Positions 35,118 to 42,680 of a DNA stretch of 64,000 nt are shown here, in pieces. Within the stretch, counting starts at the first letter, position 1; every line of letters starts with the position of its first letter. Both the position numbers and the translations under genes were made by a program. The stretch lies in NCBI GenBank assembly GCA_029288365.1, contig JARIHI010000004.1, positions 1 through 64,000 on the forward strand. The letters run 5' to 3'. The notes beneath the pieces were generated by a model that saw only the letters and a program-made list of their open reading frames with translations, made no database searches and was not told the DNA's origin. The DNA comes from Candidatus Saccharimonadota bacterium. GTDB taxonomy: Bacteria; Patescibacteriota; Saccharimonadia; Saccharimonadales; UBA4665.

Positions 35118-36518
35118 ATGACAAAAGTGCTGTTGGTCGAAGACGATAATAACTTGCGAGAAATCTATGAAGCACGCCTCGCAGCCGAGGGTTATGAAAT
35201 CTCAACCGCCAAAGATGGTGAAGACGCACTGGCTGTCGCCAAACAAGTGAAGCCCGATCTTATAATTTCTGATGTCATGATGCCACGTATTAGTGGTTTT
35301 GAAATGCTTGATATTTTACGTAACACCGACGGTCTAAAGCACGCTAAGGTCATTATGCTTACAGCGCTGGGTCAAGCCGAAGATAAAACTCGTGCCGATA
35401 GCCTAGGCGCAGATCGTTATCTTGTAAAGTCACAAGTAACCCTGGAGGATATAGTGAAGGCAGCCGATGAATTGTTAAATCCCGACGCTACAAGTGACGC
35501 GACGGCTACTTCACCAGCAGCAAATGCAACCACAACTGCAGCTGACACACTTTCACCTACCGCAAGTCCCGAAGTAGCTGCTGCAGCCCATCAAACTGTA
35601 GCTGTAGAAAACGCGCCAGTATCGCCCGAACCCGCTAGCGAACCTATGGCAGCACCGGTGACTCCTGTAGCTGTACCGGTTCAACCAGCTCCAGAATCAT
35701 CAACCCCTCAGCCCGTCGCCGTCGTTCCAGAGCCTGCCACAGATGCTACGCCAACAACGGATATTCCTGTTGCACCGGCTCCCGTTCCTCAGCCAACCCC
35801 CACTGATCCTCCCGTTCAAGATACTGAATCTACTGAACCGCTTATCCAAATGCCTCCTCAGCCCGTTAGTACTGAGTCAGCAACAACTACTACCACTCAA
35901 GCCCAATCTACATCGCAAGAAAATGCCGCGGTTAATCAACAGATCGAAAACTTCGTTAATACAACACCAGCCAGTACTCCCCCCGTTGATCCTGCTACTC
36001 AGGCCTCTCCTGTAGTGTCAACATCGACCACATCTGACGACACCAGTAATAATACTGTGGGTAACGAGGCTGTCATAAAAGAGGCTATTGACAATTTAGC
36101 CACCGAGAAAAATCAAAGTACACCTCCTCAGCCCGTCGACCCGCCGGCTACGTCCACCGAAAGCGAGGCAACTACTACTGAATCAGACCAGTCTGCAACA
36201 ACTGAAACCTCTCCAGTCGAACCAAGTGTCAATCAGATCCCGGGCAAGAAAGTTATCTCACCAATCAACGACCTTTCTGCCGATAAAAACGACTTGCAGA
36301 CATTGCTTGCTCAAGAAGAGATGAAAGAAAACCTTGAAAAAGGCACCACCGGTACGCCAGTGGTGGGTGACGCAACCACATCCCAAGCACCACCGGTAGC
36401 TACTGATACTCCTACTCCTTCGGCAGCGCCTTCTGTAGATATGCCTGGAACTACACCACCTCCCGGTGGAGTTTTTACGCCCAACGAAAACGGCAACGCT
36501 AACGAAAACGCTCTCTAA
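35118..36518 (+). CDS. Response regulator receiver with very long Pro/Ala/Thr/Ser-rich tail
   Basis: 466 residues. Receiver domain at 1-122 (LLVEDDNN, phospho-Asp52 in IISDVMMP, MLTAL, Lys in YLVKSQ). The remaining about 340 residues are disordered, rich in Pro, Ala, Thr, Ser, Glu and Gln, with repeats of PPQPV (DNA CCTCAGCCCGT recurs at 35706, 35853 and 36127). There is no DNA-binding domain. The output is unclear; a flexible linker or scaffold role is inferred. A complementary-strand ORF through this region is a shadow. Confidence 0.85.
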   Translation: MTKVLLVEDDNNLREIYEARLAAEGYEISTAKDGEDALAVAKQVKPDLIISDVMMPRISGFEMLDILRNTDGLKHAKVIMLTALGQAEDKTRADSLGADRYLVKSQVTLEDIVKAADELLNPDATSDATATSPAANATTTAADTLSPTASPEVAAAAHQTVAVENAPVSPEPASEPMAAPVTPVAVPVQPAPESSTPQPVAVVPEPATDATPTTDIPVAPAPVPQPTPTDPPVQDTESTEPLIQMPPQPVSTESATTTTTQAQSTSQENAAVNQQIENFVNTTPASTPPVDPATQASPVVSTSTTSDDTSNNTVGNEAVIKEAIDNLATEKNQSTPPQPVDPPATSTESEATTTESDQSATTETSPVEPSVNQIPGKKVISPINDLSADKNDLQTLLAQEEMKENLEKGTTGTPVVGDATTSQAPPVATDTPTPSAAPSVDMPGTTPPPGGVFTPNENGNANENAL

Positions 36519-36551
36519 AAATATTCTCGCCACAAGTGCTATGCTACGTAT

Positions 36552-37226
36552 ATGAGGATTAATCGCTACGTTGCACTTTCTGCCGGCATAAGTCGGCGGG
36601 CTGCTGACATGGCAATTACCGAGGGTCGCGTAGCCATAGACAATCAACGAGCAAATCCCGGACAAACAGTTGGAGACGGTCAAATAGTAGTCCTTGATGG
36701 ACGCGTTATTGTACCTCCTGCCAAAACCACTACTGTTTTACTCAATAAACCCCCGGGATACGTGTGCTCAAGAATTGGGCAGGGCAGTAAAACCATATAC
36801 GAACTTCTGCCTCCAGAGCTTCATGACCTAAAGTCTATTGGCCGTCTAGACAAAGACTCTTCCGGTTTACTACTGCTTACCAACGACGGCGCTTTGGCAC
36901 AAAATCTAACTCATCCACGCCACCAAAAGCTTAAGATATATGAAATCATTTTAGACAAACCGCTCGCGCCGCTTCACAGACAGATGATACAAGATTTCGG
37001 GATACAGCTTGAAGATGGCCCCAGTACATTTAGTATTGAGCGGATCTCAGAAAGGGATGATTTGCACTGGCGTGTCAGTATGCGCGAAGGTCGTAATCGT
37101 CAAATCCGGCGGACTTTTAAAAGTATAGGCTATACAGTAACAGGCCTCCACCGCATACAGTTTGGCCCTTACACTCTTGGTCAAGTGGCAGAAGGAGCTT
37201 ACGATAAGCTACCCGGACGCTTATAA
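36552..37226 (+). CDS. Pseudouridine synthase, RsuA/RluB family
   Basis: 224 residues. N-terminal S4 RNA-binding domain (MRINRYVALSAGISRRAAD, residues 1-60) and the catalytic domain with LNKPPGYVCS and GRLDKDSSGLLLLTNDG, which includes the catalytic Asp; RNRQIRRTF is the conserved C-terminal motif. It modifies a uridine in 16S or 23S rRNA. TATGCT at 36540-36545 lies 6 bases upstream of the ATG (leaderless). Confidence 0.92.
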   Translation: MRINRYVALSAGISRRAADMAITEGRVAIDNQRANPGQTVGDGQIVVLDGRVIVPPAKTTTVLLNKPPGYVCSRIGQGSKTIYELLPPELHDLKSIGRLDKDSSGLLLLTNDGALAQNLTHPRHQKLKIYEIILDKPLAPLHRQMIQDFGIQLEDGPSTFSIERISERDDLHWRVSMREGRNRQIRRTFKSIGYTVTGLHRIQFGPYTLGQVAEGAYDKLPGRL

Positions 37227-37370
37227 ATCTTTTGACAACTACCTCCTTGGGCCAAGTAGAGTCCAGCGTAATGCAATCGAATCAGTGTAAACTGGCCTAC
37301 GCGTAACGCACTACTTGGCACGAGGGGACAGGTGCTAATCTTTTACTTTCGATAGGTAATTTTTACTTAT

Positions 37371-38012
37371 TTAATCAGCCCATAGTTGCAAAAAATTACC
37401 TGCCTCATGAGATACAATAATGTCATCCAGCACAGCTACGCCACCTTCTTTCATATTGTGGTACTTAATGCCAGGCAACGCCTGAGACACGAAAAAAGGA
37501 TTAGCCACAACGACTACAATTCTATCGTCTTCAGCCTCTAGTTGCTCAGGCGCAATAGCCTCTCCGATACTTCTCTGCAAATGAGTCATTAGAGACCCGC
37601 CATTCACTTCAACTACTATTGGGTCAGGGTCCAGATGAGCTTCGATATCTTTCCTGGAGTTCAAAGCCCTTGCTAACGCAGAAGCGCTTCCAACAAGCCA
37701 GGGGTCATCGCCATCTATAGAGGTATCCGGCACCATAGTGCGCACCTCTACGGATGAACCTCTTTCCACAACTTCATTACCTACAAGTACTTTCGCAGCA
37801 TGACGTGCAGTTGCAAGCCGCTGCCTGGCATCACCTTCACACCCAAATTCACCAACTATAGCGACTCTGCCTACACAGTCATGAAGCAGCCTTTCTTCAG
37901 GTAGGGGTGCCACTTCTCGTCTTAATAGTCTCGATAAGCTCCGAGACCCTGGCAATTTTCTAACAGTTTGTCTAGCAAGCTTGCCTGTAGCCGCTAGCGT
38001 TTCACGCACCAT
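37371..38012 (-). CDS. Hypothetical protein, 213 aa
   Basis: Not recognised. A very basic N-terminus (TGKLARQTVRKLPGSRSLSRLLRREV) could be an RNA- or membrane-associating helix; the rest is an alpha/beta domain with RVAIVGEFGCEGDARQRL and IVVVVANPFFVSQALPG. AGGAGG lies 15 bases before the ATG. Monocistronic; the intergenic region 38013-38198 has no other gene. Confidence 0.6.
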   Translation of the reverse strand: MVRETLAATGKLARQTVRKLPGSRSLSRLLRREVAPLPEERLLHDCVGRVAIVGEFGCEGDARQRLATARHAAKVLVGNEVVERGSSVEVRTMVPDTSIDGDDPWLVGSASALARALNSRKDIEAHLDPDPIVVEVNGGSLMTHLQRSIGEAIAPEQLEAEDDRIVVVVANPFFVSQALPGIKYHNMKEGGVAVLDDIIVSHEAGNFLQLWAD

Positions 38013-38198
38013 TGCTTCATAATTATCCCTCCTTTTGTTGCACAGTCTTGTGGGTCAGGACTATTATTGTAGACAAAGAGGAACTACATATCTGTAAGGT
38101 GTTTCACTTCATACGAGTAAAATACATTGCTTCTTAAATCAACACCGGCTAATACTAGCAGAGGATCTTAATTTTGTTGTATTTTCTGCAGCTAGCGT

Positions 38199-38492
38199 TT
38201 AGTGTAAGTGCGGATAGGGGATGGTAAATCTCGTCGCCCATTCGCCCCGTCGGGAACTAGTCATACCCATAGCGTGAAGATCAAGGGGGACAGGATCTTC
38301 AGCACCGTCAACTATCCCTTCAGCCGACCAACATGAAGGCCAGTCCGCAGCAGTTTCAACATAAGAAGTCCTGGTAGTGAAAGTTCCTGTCTGAACTATT
38401 TCACCAGTTCCTTCTTCTAGCACTGCAAAGTGTAATCCAGGGGTTATTTCCTCCATACGTAACGCGCTCTTGGAGTGTCGATTCATACTCAT
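38199..38492 (-). CDS. Hypothetical protein, 97 aa
   Basis: Not recognised. Short soluble beta-rich sequence (LHFAVLEEGTGEIVQTGTFTTRTSYVE), no signal peptide or membrane segment. Divergent from der. Minus-strand AT-rich region upstream contains no clear Shine-Dalgarno site. Confidence 0.5.
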   Translation of the reverse strand: MSMNRHSKSALRMEEITPGLHFAVLEEGTGEIVQTGTFTTRTSYVETAADWPSCWSAEGIVDGAEDPVPLDLHAMGMTSSRRGEWATRFTIPYPHLH

Positions 38493-38565
38493 AATAAACT
38501 TATTTTATTACTTTTTTAAAATTTTGCAAGTTTTCATTCTATATCTGTTATACTATGAGTAACGC

Positions 38566-39924
38566 ATGAGCAAAAAAGTTCCGATAGTAGCGATAGTAGG
38601 CCGGGCAAACGTAGGTAAGTCCAGCCTTTTTAACGCCGTACTGGAACGCCGAGAGGCCATTGTAGCCCGTGAAGCTGGTACTACCCGTGACAGTATTATG
38701 GCCAAAGCCACCTATAGTAACCAAGACTTCTGGTTGGTAGATACCGCCGGCATGAAAGACGCTGAAGACGAGTTCGAATTTACCATCCAAGAACAGATTC
38801 AACAGGCTACGGATAGCGCCGACCTTATATGGGTAGTAGTCGAGGCAAATACAGCTATTAGCGAGGAAGATCGTCGGGTGGCCAAACTTGCACTCAAAAG
38901 CAAAAAACCAGTCTTTTTAGTATTGAATAAAATAGACAAACTCCGTGGTGAAAGCGCTACGTTTGAACGGCTGGGCGTTAAACCAATATTTCCAACGAGC
39001 ACCACTCAGCAGCGCGGTATCAAGGACTTACTTGAAACTACTATCGAGATGTTGCCGAAAGCTAGCATTACAGCGGATTCTAACCGACTACATATTGCGC
39101 TCTTGGGCCGACCAAACGTGGGGAAATCATACCTTTTTAATACCCTGGCTAAAAAACAACAAGCCATCGTGGCTGACCGCGCAGGCACCACTCGGGATAT
39201 AAATCGCAGCGTGGTTCGGTATAAAGGCCAGGAAATTGAACTTATGGACACTGCTGGTATCCGACGAGCCGGCAAAATTGAGCGTGGTATTGAGCATTTT
39301 AGTGTACTGCGCAGCCTGGCCGCTATTGAGCAAGCAGACGTGTGTTTGCTCCTGATTGACGTCAATGAACTTGGCGTACAGCTCGACCAAAAAATTGCCG
39401 GTATGATAAAAGAGGCGGGGAAAGGCTTGATCATTGTTGTTAGCAAATGGGATAGCGCCGAAGGAAAAGATGCATATACCCGCGACGCTTTAGCGCCTCA
39501 AATTGCTGAAATATTTAATTTTGTGCCGTGGGCGCCATTAATATTTACCAGTGCCATAACAGGCAAAAATGTCACACAAATTTTTGAACTGGCACTAGAA
39601 ATAGCCGAACGCCGCAAACAAACTTTTACTACGAAAGATCTGAACAGGTGGCTACAAACTATGATCCACAGCCACCCTCCGGCTGGGCTTAAAAATCGCC
39701 AGCCTAAACTAAACTATATGGTGCATGAAGACGACAACCCTATCCCAGCTTTCAAAATTTTTGGCAGTCAAACTAAATTTTTGCATTGGAGCTATAAGCG
39801 TTTCCTAGAACGTAATCTGCGCGAACAATACGACCTTGTTGGTACACCTTTACAATTATGGTTTATTGAGAAGCACATCCCGCACAAGCATCATGATAGC
39901 CCCACTAAGGCACCGCGAAGGTAA
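38566..39924 (+). CDS. der: GTPase Der (EngA)
   Basis: 452 residues with two tandem G domains. G1 GRANVGKSSLFN (about 11-22) with DTAG at about 58-61, and a second G1 GRPNVGKSYLFN (about 178-189) with DTAG near 228; NKID and SKWD are the two guanine-specificity motifs. A KH-like domain closes the protein. It is essential for 50S ribosome assembly. Pth follows 6 bp downstream. Confidence 0.97.
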   Translation: MSKKVPIVAIVGRANVGKSSLFNAVLERREAIVAREAGTTRDSIMAKATYSNQDFWLVDTAGMKDAEDEFEFTIQEQIQQATDSADLIWVVVEANTAISEEDRRVAKLALKSKKPVFLVLNKIDKLRGESATFERLGVKPIFPTSTTQQRGIKDLLETTIEMLPKASITADSNRLHIALLGRPNVGKSYLFNTLAKKQQAIVADRAGTTRDINRSVVRYKGQEIELMDTAGIRRAGKIERGIEHFSVLRSLAAIEQADVCLLLIDVNELGVQLDQKIAGMIKEAGKGLIIVVSKWDSAEGKDAYTRDALAPQIAEIFNFVPWAPLIFTSAITGKNVTQIFELALEIAERRKQTFTTKDLNRWLQTMIHSHPPAGLKNRQPKLNYMVHEDDNPIPAFKIFGSQTKFLHWSYKRFLERNLREQYDLVGTPLQLWFIEKHIPHKHHDSPTKAPRR

Positions 39925-39930
39925 CCTACT

Positions 39931-40563
39931 ATGGCACTACTCACAAAACGTCCTCTTACGGAAACTGTGATGCCACTCTATACATTAAGTGCCAATAAGA
40001 CGATGCTCGTCGTCGGTTTAGGCAATCCCGGAACAGACTATGAGGGAACCCGTCATAACATTGGTTTTGCATGCATAGATAGATTTGCGGAGGAGAACGA
40101 ATTTGAATCGTGGGTTAACAAAAAAGACTTAAAGAGCTTGCTAACCCAAAAAGTACTCGGTGACACGCGAGTTATTTTGGCAAAACCGACTACTTTTATG
40201 AATCTTAGCGGTGAAGCGATCCAAGCCATTGCATCATTTTATAAAATTGGCTTGGAGCACATTGTAATAATTGCCGACGAGCTTGATATACCGTTCGGGC
40301 AAATCCGCATACGTATCGGCGGCGGTGCAGCCGGCCATAATGGCGTAAAGTCTGTGATTCAGCATTGCGGCGAAGACTTTGGCCGCATACGCATTGGTAT
40401 TGGCCCTAAACTTCATGAGAAGCAAGACAGTGCTGACTTTGTACTAACGCACTTTAGCAAAGAAGAACAAAAAAGGTTGCCTGACCTCATCCGTGAAGTG
40501 TCAGCTATTCTCACTGAAACTGTCTATGGTGACCAGCTCTACGCTGAAACTCGCACATTCTAA
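39931..40563 (+). CDS. pth: Peptidyl-tRNA hydrolase
   Basis: 210 residues. VGLGNPGTDYEGTRHNIGF holds the active-site Asn and His (His about 37), KPTTFMNLSGEA and ADELDIPFGQIRIRIGGGAAGHNGVKSV complete the family. It recycles peptidyl-tRNA released from stalled ribosomes. The first 20 residues may be an extension; translation could start at Met14. Adjacent to der, both ribosome-related. Confidence 0.96.
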   Translation: MALLTKRPLTETVMPLYTLSANKTMLVVGLGNPGTDYEGTRHNIGFACIDRFAEENEFESWVNKKDLKSLLTQKVLGDTRVILAKPTTFMNLSGEAIQAIASFYKIGLEHIVIIADELDIPFGQIRIRIGGGAAGHNGVKSVIQHCGEDFGRIRIGIGPKLHEKQDSADFVLTHFSKEEQKRLPDLIREVSAILTETVYGDQLYAETRTF

Positions 40564-40590
40564 TAGTCATTAGTATTATTGCGTTAAAAA

Positions 40591-40903
40591 TTAAAGAGCC
40601 TCTAGAGGGGGTGGGCACCGCTAGAGGCTCTTTAATCCCTTCAACTCGACCTCAGTGAAGCATCGACGTCTATATATCTTATGACTCGTGCCGGCCCAGG
40701 GGGCCATCTTTTGGACTCACCGTCCCACTACAGGGCAGAGCGAAGTTAAAGGGGTTAGTTTGTTTTAGAGCGTTGCCTGTAATTTTGCAGGCGCTGCATA
40801 AAAAGTGGAGGGTAACAACTCGTCATGACGCGCTCTAAAACAATCTAACAATTTGTTAGAATGGGGTATAAGGTACGTAAACGCTCATATAGAACGCTTA
40901 CAG
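40591..40903 (-). ncRNA. Structured small RNA with own promoter and terminator
   Basis: On the minus strand TTGACA (40933-40938) and TAAAAT (40910-40915) are 17 bp apart. The transcript folds into GTAAGCGTTC/GAGCGTTTAC, TCTAAC/GTTAGA, a large GTTTTAGAGCG/CGCTCTAAAAC domain with an inner GCCTG/CAGGC stem, CCCTTTAACT/AGTTGAAGGG, GGCC stems, and ends with TTAAAGAGCCTCTAG/CTAGAGGCTCTTTAA plus a T run. It lacks conserved RNase P, tmRNA and SRP cores. Both neighbours are on the other strand, so it is not a leader. Confidence 0.75.
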
Positions 40904-40981
40904 GTTGCTATTTTAGCAAATATATTTCATTGTGTCAATACTTTTTAATAAATTTGTATAAATAGCAATAAAATTTCACTT
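40904..40981 (-). promoter_or_regulatory. Promoter of the minus-strand ncRNA
   Basis: TTGACA at 40933-40938 and TAAAAT at 40910-40915 (minus strand), spacing 17. It is back-to-back with the AT-rich region before dprA. Confidence 0.75.
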
Positions 40982-41824
40982 ATGCTTATTCGAATCCCAA
41001 AACCCTTACAAACTATCCCTAATCCTCCTAAGCAGCTATACGCAAGAGGAATTGACCTTCAGGAAATCATAAAGCGACCCAGGGTAGCAATCGTTGGCAG
41101 CCGTAAGCCAACAGCCTACGGAAAAGCTGTTACCGCCACCCTAGCTACCGAGCTAGCAGGGCAAGGAGTAGTCATCGTGAGCGGTCTTGCCTTTGGAGTT
41201 GATACTATTGCACACACTGCTGCATTAAAGGCAAGCGGTTTGACAGTAGCTATACTACCAACCGGTCTTGGTAAAGTTTATCCACGCTCTCATCAGCAGT
41301 TAGCTAATCAGATTGCAAGCCAAGGCATACTGCTTACTGAATATCCTGATGACACTACGCCTTTCAAGGGCAACTTTATCGCCCGCAACAGGCTGATTTC
41401 AGGCCTAAGTGATGTGACGGTCATCACTGAAGCAGCCGAGCATAGCGGCTCGTTACACACAGCAGAGTTTGCGTGCAAGCAAGGTAAAAGACTTCTAGTT
41501 GTGCCAGGTAATATTACCAGCTCAATGAGCAAGGGAACCAACGCCTTGTTACAAACAGGAAGAGCAGCGCCCGTCACATCTACGGAAGATGTTTTATCGG
41601 TGCTCGGTGTTAGCATTACCGAAGTTAAACCTGTCAAATATTCTAGTTCTGATCCAATCGAGCAAAAAATTATAGACCTACTGCATCAAGGGATTACCGA
41701 AAACCATGCGCTTCTTGAAAGAAGTAAATTAGAAGTCCAAATTTTTAATCAGACCTTGACCACCCTTGAACTTTCAGGAGTGATTCAGCGTATAGACACT
41801 GGTGAGTGGAACATTAGTGGATAA
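40982..41824 (+). CDS. dprA: DNA-processing protein DprA
   Basis: 280 residues. Rossmann-like DprA core: VAIVGSRKPTAYGKAV, VSGLAFGVDTIAHTAAL, EHSGSLHTAEFA and KGTNALL. A C-terminal winged-helix (EQKIIDLLHQGITE...) follows, and the N-terminal SAM-like domain is missing, so it is shorter than usual (about 360). It loads RecA onto incoming single-stranded DNA, and fits competence in CPR bacteria. It lies near topA. Confidence 0.93.
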   Translation: MLIRIPKPLQTIPNPPKQLYARGIDLQEIIKRPRVAIVGSRKPTAYGKAVTATLATELAGQGVVIVSGLAFGVDTIAHTAALKASGLTVAILPTGLGKVYPRSHQQLANQIASQGILLTEYPDDTTPFKGNFIARNRLISGLSDVTVITEAAEHSGSLHTAEFACKQGKRLLVVPGNITSSMSKGTNALLQTGRAAPVTSTEDVLSVLGVSITEVKPVKYSSSDPIEQKIIDLLHQGITENHALLERSKLEVQIFNQTLTTLELSGVIQRIDTGEWNISG

Positions 41825-41826
41825 TC

Positions 41827-41880
41827 TTGCAAATTAGTAATTTTTGTGATATAATTTATATACTGTCCTTAGGCAGTATA
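41827..41880 (+). promoter_or_regulatory. Promoter and 5' hairpin of cassette A
   Basis: TTGCAA (41827-41832), 17 bp, TATAAT (41850-41855). The predicted start near 41862 falls in a hairpin TATACTG-8nt-CAGTATA (41859-41880). Confidence 0.8.
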
Positions 41881-41907
41881 TACCGTCCATCTATCAAGGG
41901 TAGTGTC

Positions 41908-42225
41908 ATGACCACACATGTCTCCGCCTCACCCAAAAGAGTGCGCTGCAAGAGTGCAGGAAAGAAGGTCACCTTCCTCTTCGACCAGCAGATAGCCGGA
42001 ATCGAGAGCGAGAAGACCTACAACCGACAGACGTGGCACCGTGCCACCGAACCCGCCCTCAGATCCGTGCTCAGCGAACTGTTCGACCTCAAGCACGTGA
42101 GAGCCGTCATAGTGAGAAGCAGACGCATCACCATCCTCCGAGATGGCGCGAAGCTCGAACGAATCAGAGGCTGCCTCAGCCGCGCCGGACGAGAACTGGG
42201 ATGGGAGCTGGAGTTCACCGAGTAG
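41908..42225 (+). CDS. Cassette A small orphan protein, 105 aa
   Basis: Begins MTTHVSASPKRVRCK; no recognised family. Basic, alpha/beta in appearance, with a central LRSVLSELFDLKHVRAVIVRSRR stretch and a Trp-containing C-terminus (GWELEFTE). ATG 41908 is chosen over an earlier start because the promoter gives a leader from about 41862 and AAGGG stands 7 bases before it. Third codon positions are almost free of T, unlike dprA and topA. A GC-rich hairpin and hammerhead follow. Confidence 0.75.
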   Translation: MTTHVSASPKRVRCKSAGKKVTFLFDQQIAGIESEKTYNRQTWHRATEPALRSVLSELFDLKHVRAVIVRSRRITILRDGAKLERIRGCLSRAGRELGWELEFTE

Positions 42226-42246
42226 CGTTCCGTACGCTCAGAAGAC

Positions 42247-42294
42247 GCGGTGGGGAAACAAGACTTGAGTAAGATTTACTCGTCTCCCCACCGC
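42247..42294 (+). terminator. GC-rich hairpin in cassette A 3' UTR
   Basis: GCGGTGGGGA (42247-42256) pairs with TCCCCACCGC (42285-42294), and GAGTAA/TTACTC pairs inside. No U tract follows, so it is more likely an RNA stability element than an intrinsic terminator. Confidence 0.65.
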
Positions 42295-42329
42295 TGGCAA
42301 CCCGCACCACTCCTTGATAGATAGACAAA

Positions 42330-42385
42330 CTCACTCTATAACTCTCTAGTTATACTGACGAGTCCTGGAAGAGGACGAAAGTGAG
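42330..42385 (+). ncRNA. Type III hammerhead ribozyme, cassette A 3' UTR
   Basis: Stem III CTCACT (42330-42335)/AGTGAG (42380-42385); cleavage base C42336; stem I TATAAC-TCTCTA-GTTATA (42337-42354); CTGACGA core (42355-42361); stem II GTCC/GGAC (42362-42376); GAAA (42377-42380). All core bases are canonical. Cutting after 42336 would release the mRNA of the cassette A gene with a 2',3'-cyclic phosphate end. Confidence 0.9.
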
Positions 42386-42416
42386 ACACTATAATTGCTT
42401 ATGCTACACTAAATTT

Positions 42417-42581
42417 ATGAAAGCACTAATCTATATAGGTGTAGCAGTGGGTTCTACGATAGGTGGATTTTTAGGCTCTCTCTTAGATGGTGGTACTATT
42501 TTTGGAGTATGGGGCCTGTTGCTCGGTACTATCGGCGCATTTGTCGGCATTTGGGCAGGGTATAAGCTAGGCCAAAATTAA
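42417..42581 (+). CDS. Small glycine-rich membrane protein, 54 aa
   Basis: Two hydrophobic segments with Gly spacing (YIGVAVGSTIGGFLGSLL and FGVWGLLLGTIGAFVGIWAG) and a short basic tail, resembling GlsB/YeaQ/YmgE-like small membrane proteins. ATG 42417 is chosen because TACACT at 42405-42410 lies 6 bases upstream. Its -35 region overlaps the 3' end of the hammerhead. Confidence 0.7.
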   Translation: MKALIYIGVAVGSTIGGFLGSLLDGGTIFGVWGLLLGTIGAFVGIWAGYKLGQN

Positions 42582-42680
42582 GAAATTACAAGGTGTACTT
42601 TATAATTCTTCTTGCAATTTATTTGCAGATGCCGTAGGCTTACGCTTTGTGTACATAACCCGTATACTTAGAAAGCGCAT

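Larger units (their letters stand above)
41889..42322 (+). promoter_or_regulatory. Long-range helix pairing cassette A ribosome-binding site with its 3' UTR
   Basis: ATCTATCAAGG (41889-41899) is perfectly complementary to CCTTGATAGAT (42312-42322), and outer GTC/GAC extends it past one mismatch. The 5' arm contains the AAGGG Shine-Dalgarno of the ORF at 41908. The 3' arm sits 14 bases before the hammerhead cleavage site. The paired ends would close the RNA. Confidence 0.65.

Noticed and set aside
36258-36683. Minus-strand ORF of 141 aa across the response regulator tail
   Set aside because: Shadow of a low-complexity Pro/Thr-rich coding region and the rsuA-like gene start.
40761-40850. GTTTTAGAGC resembles a type II CRISPR repeat/tracr start
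   Set aside because: No repeat array, spacers or cas genes; it is one arm of a hairpin in the minus-strand ncRNA.
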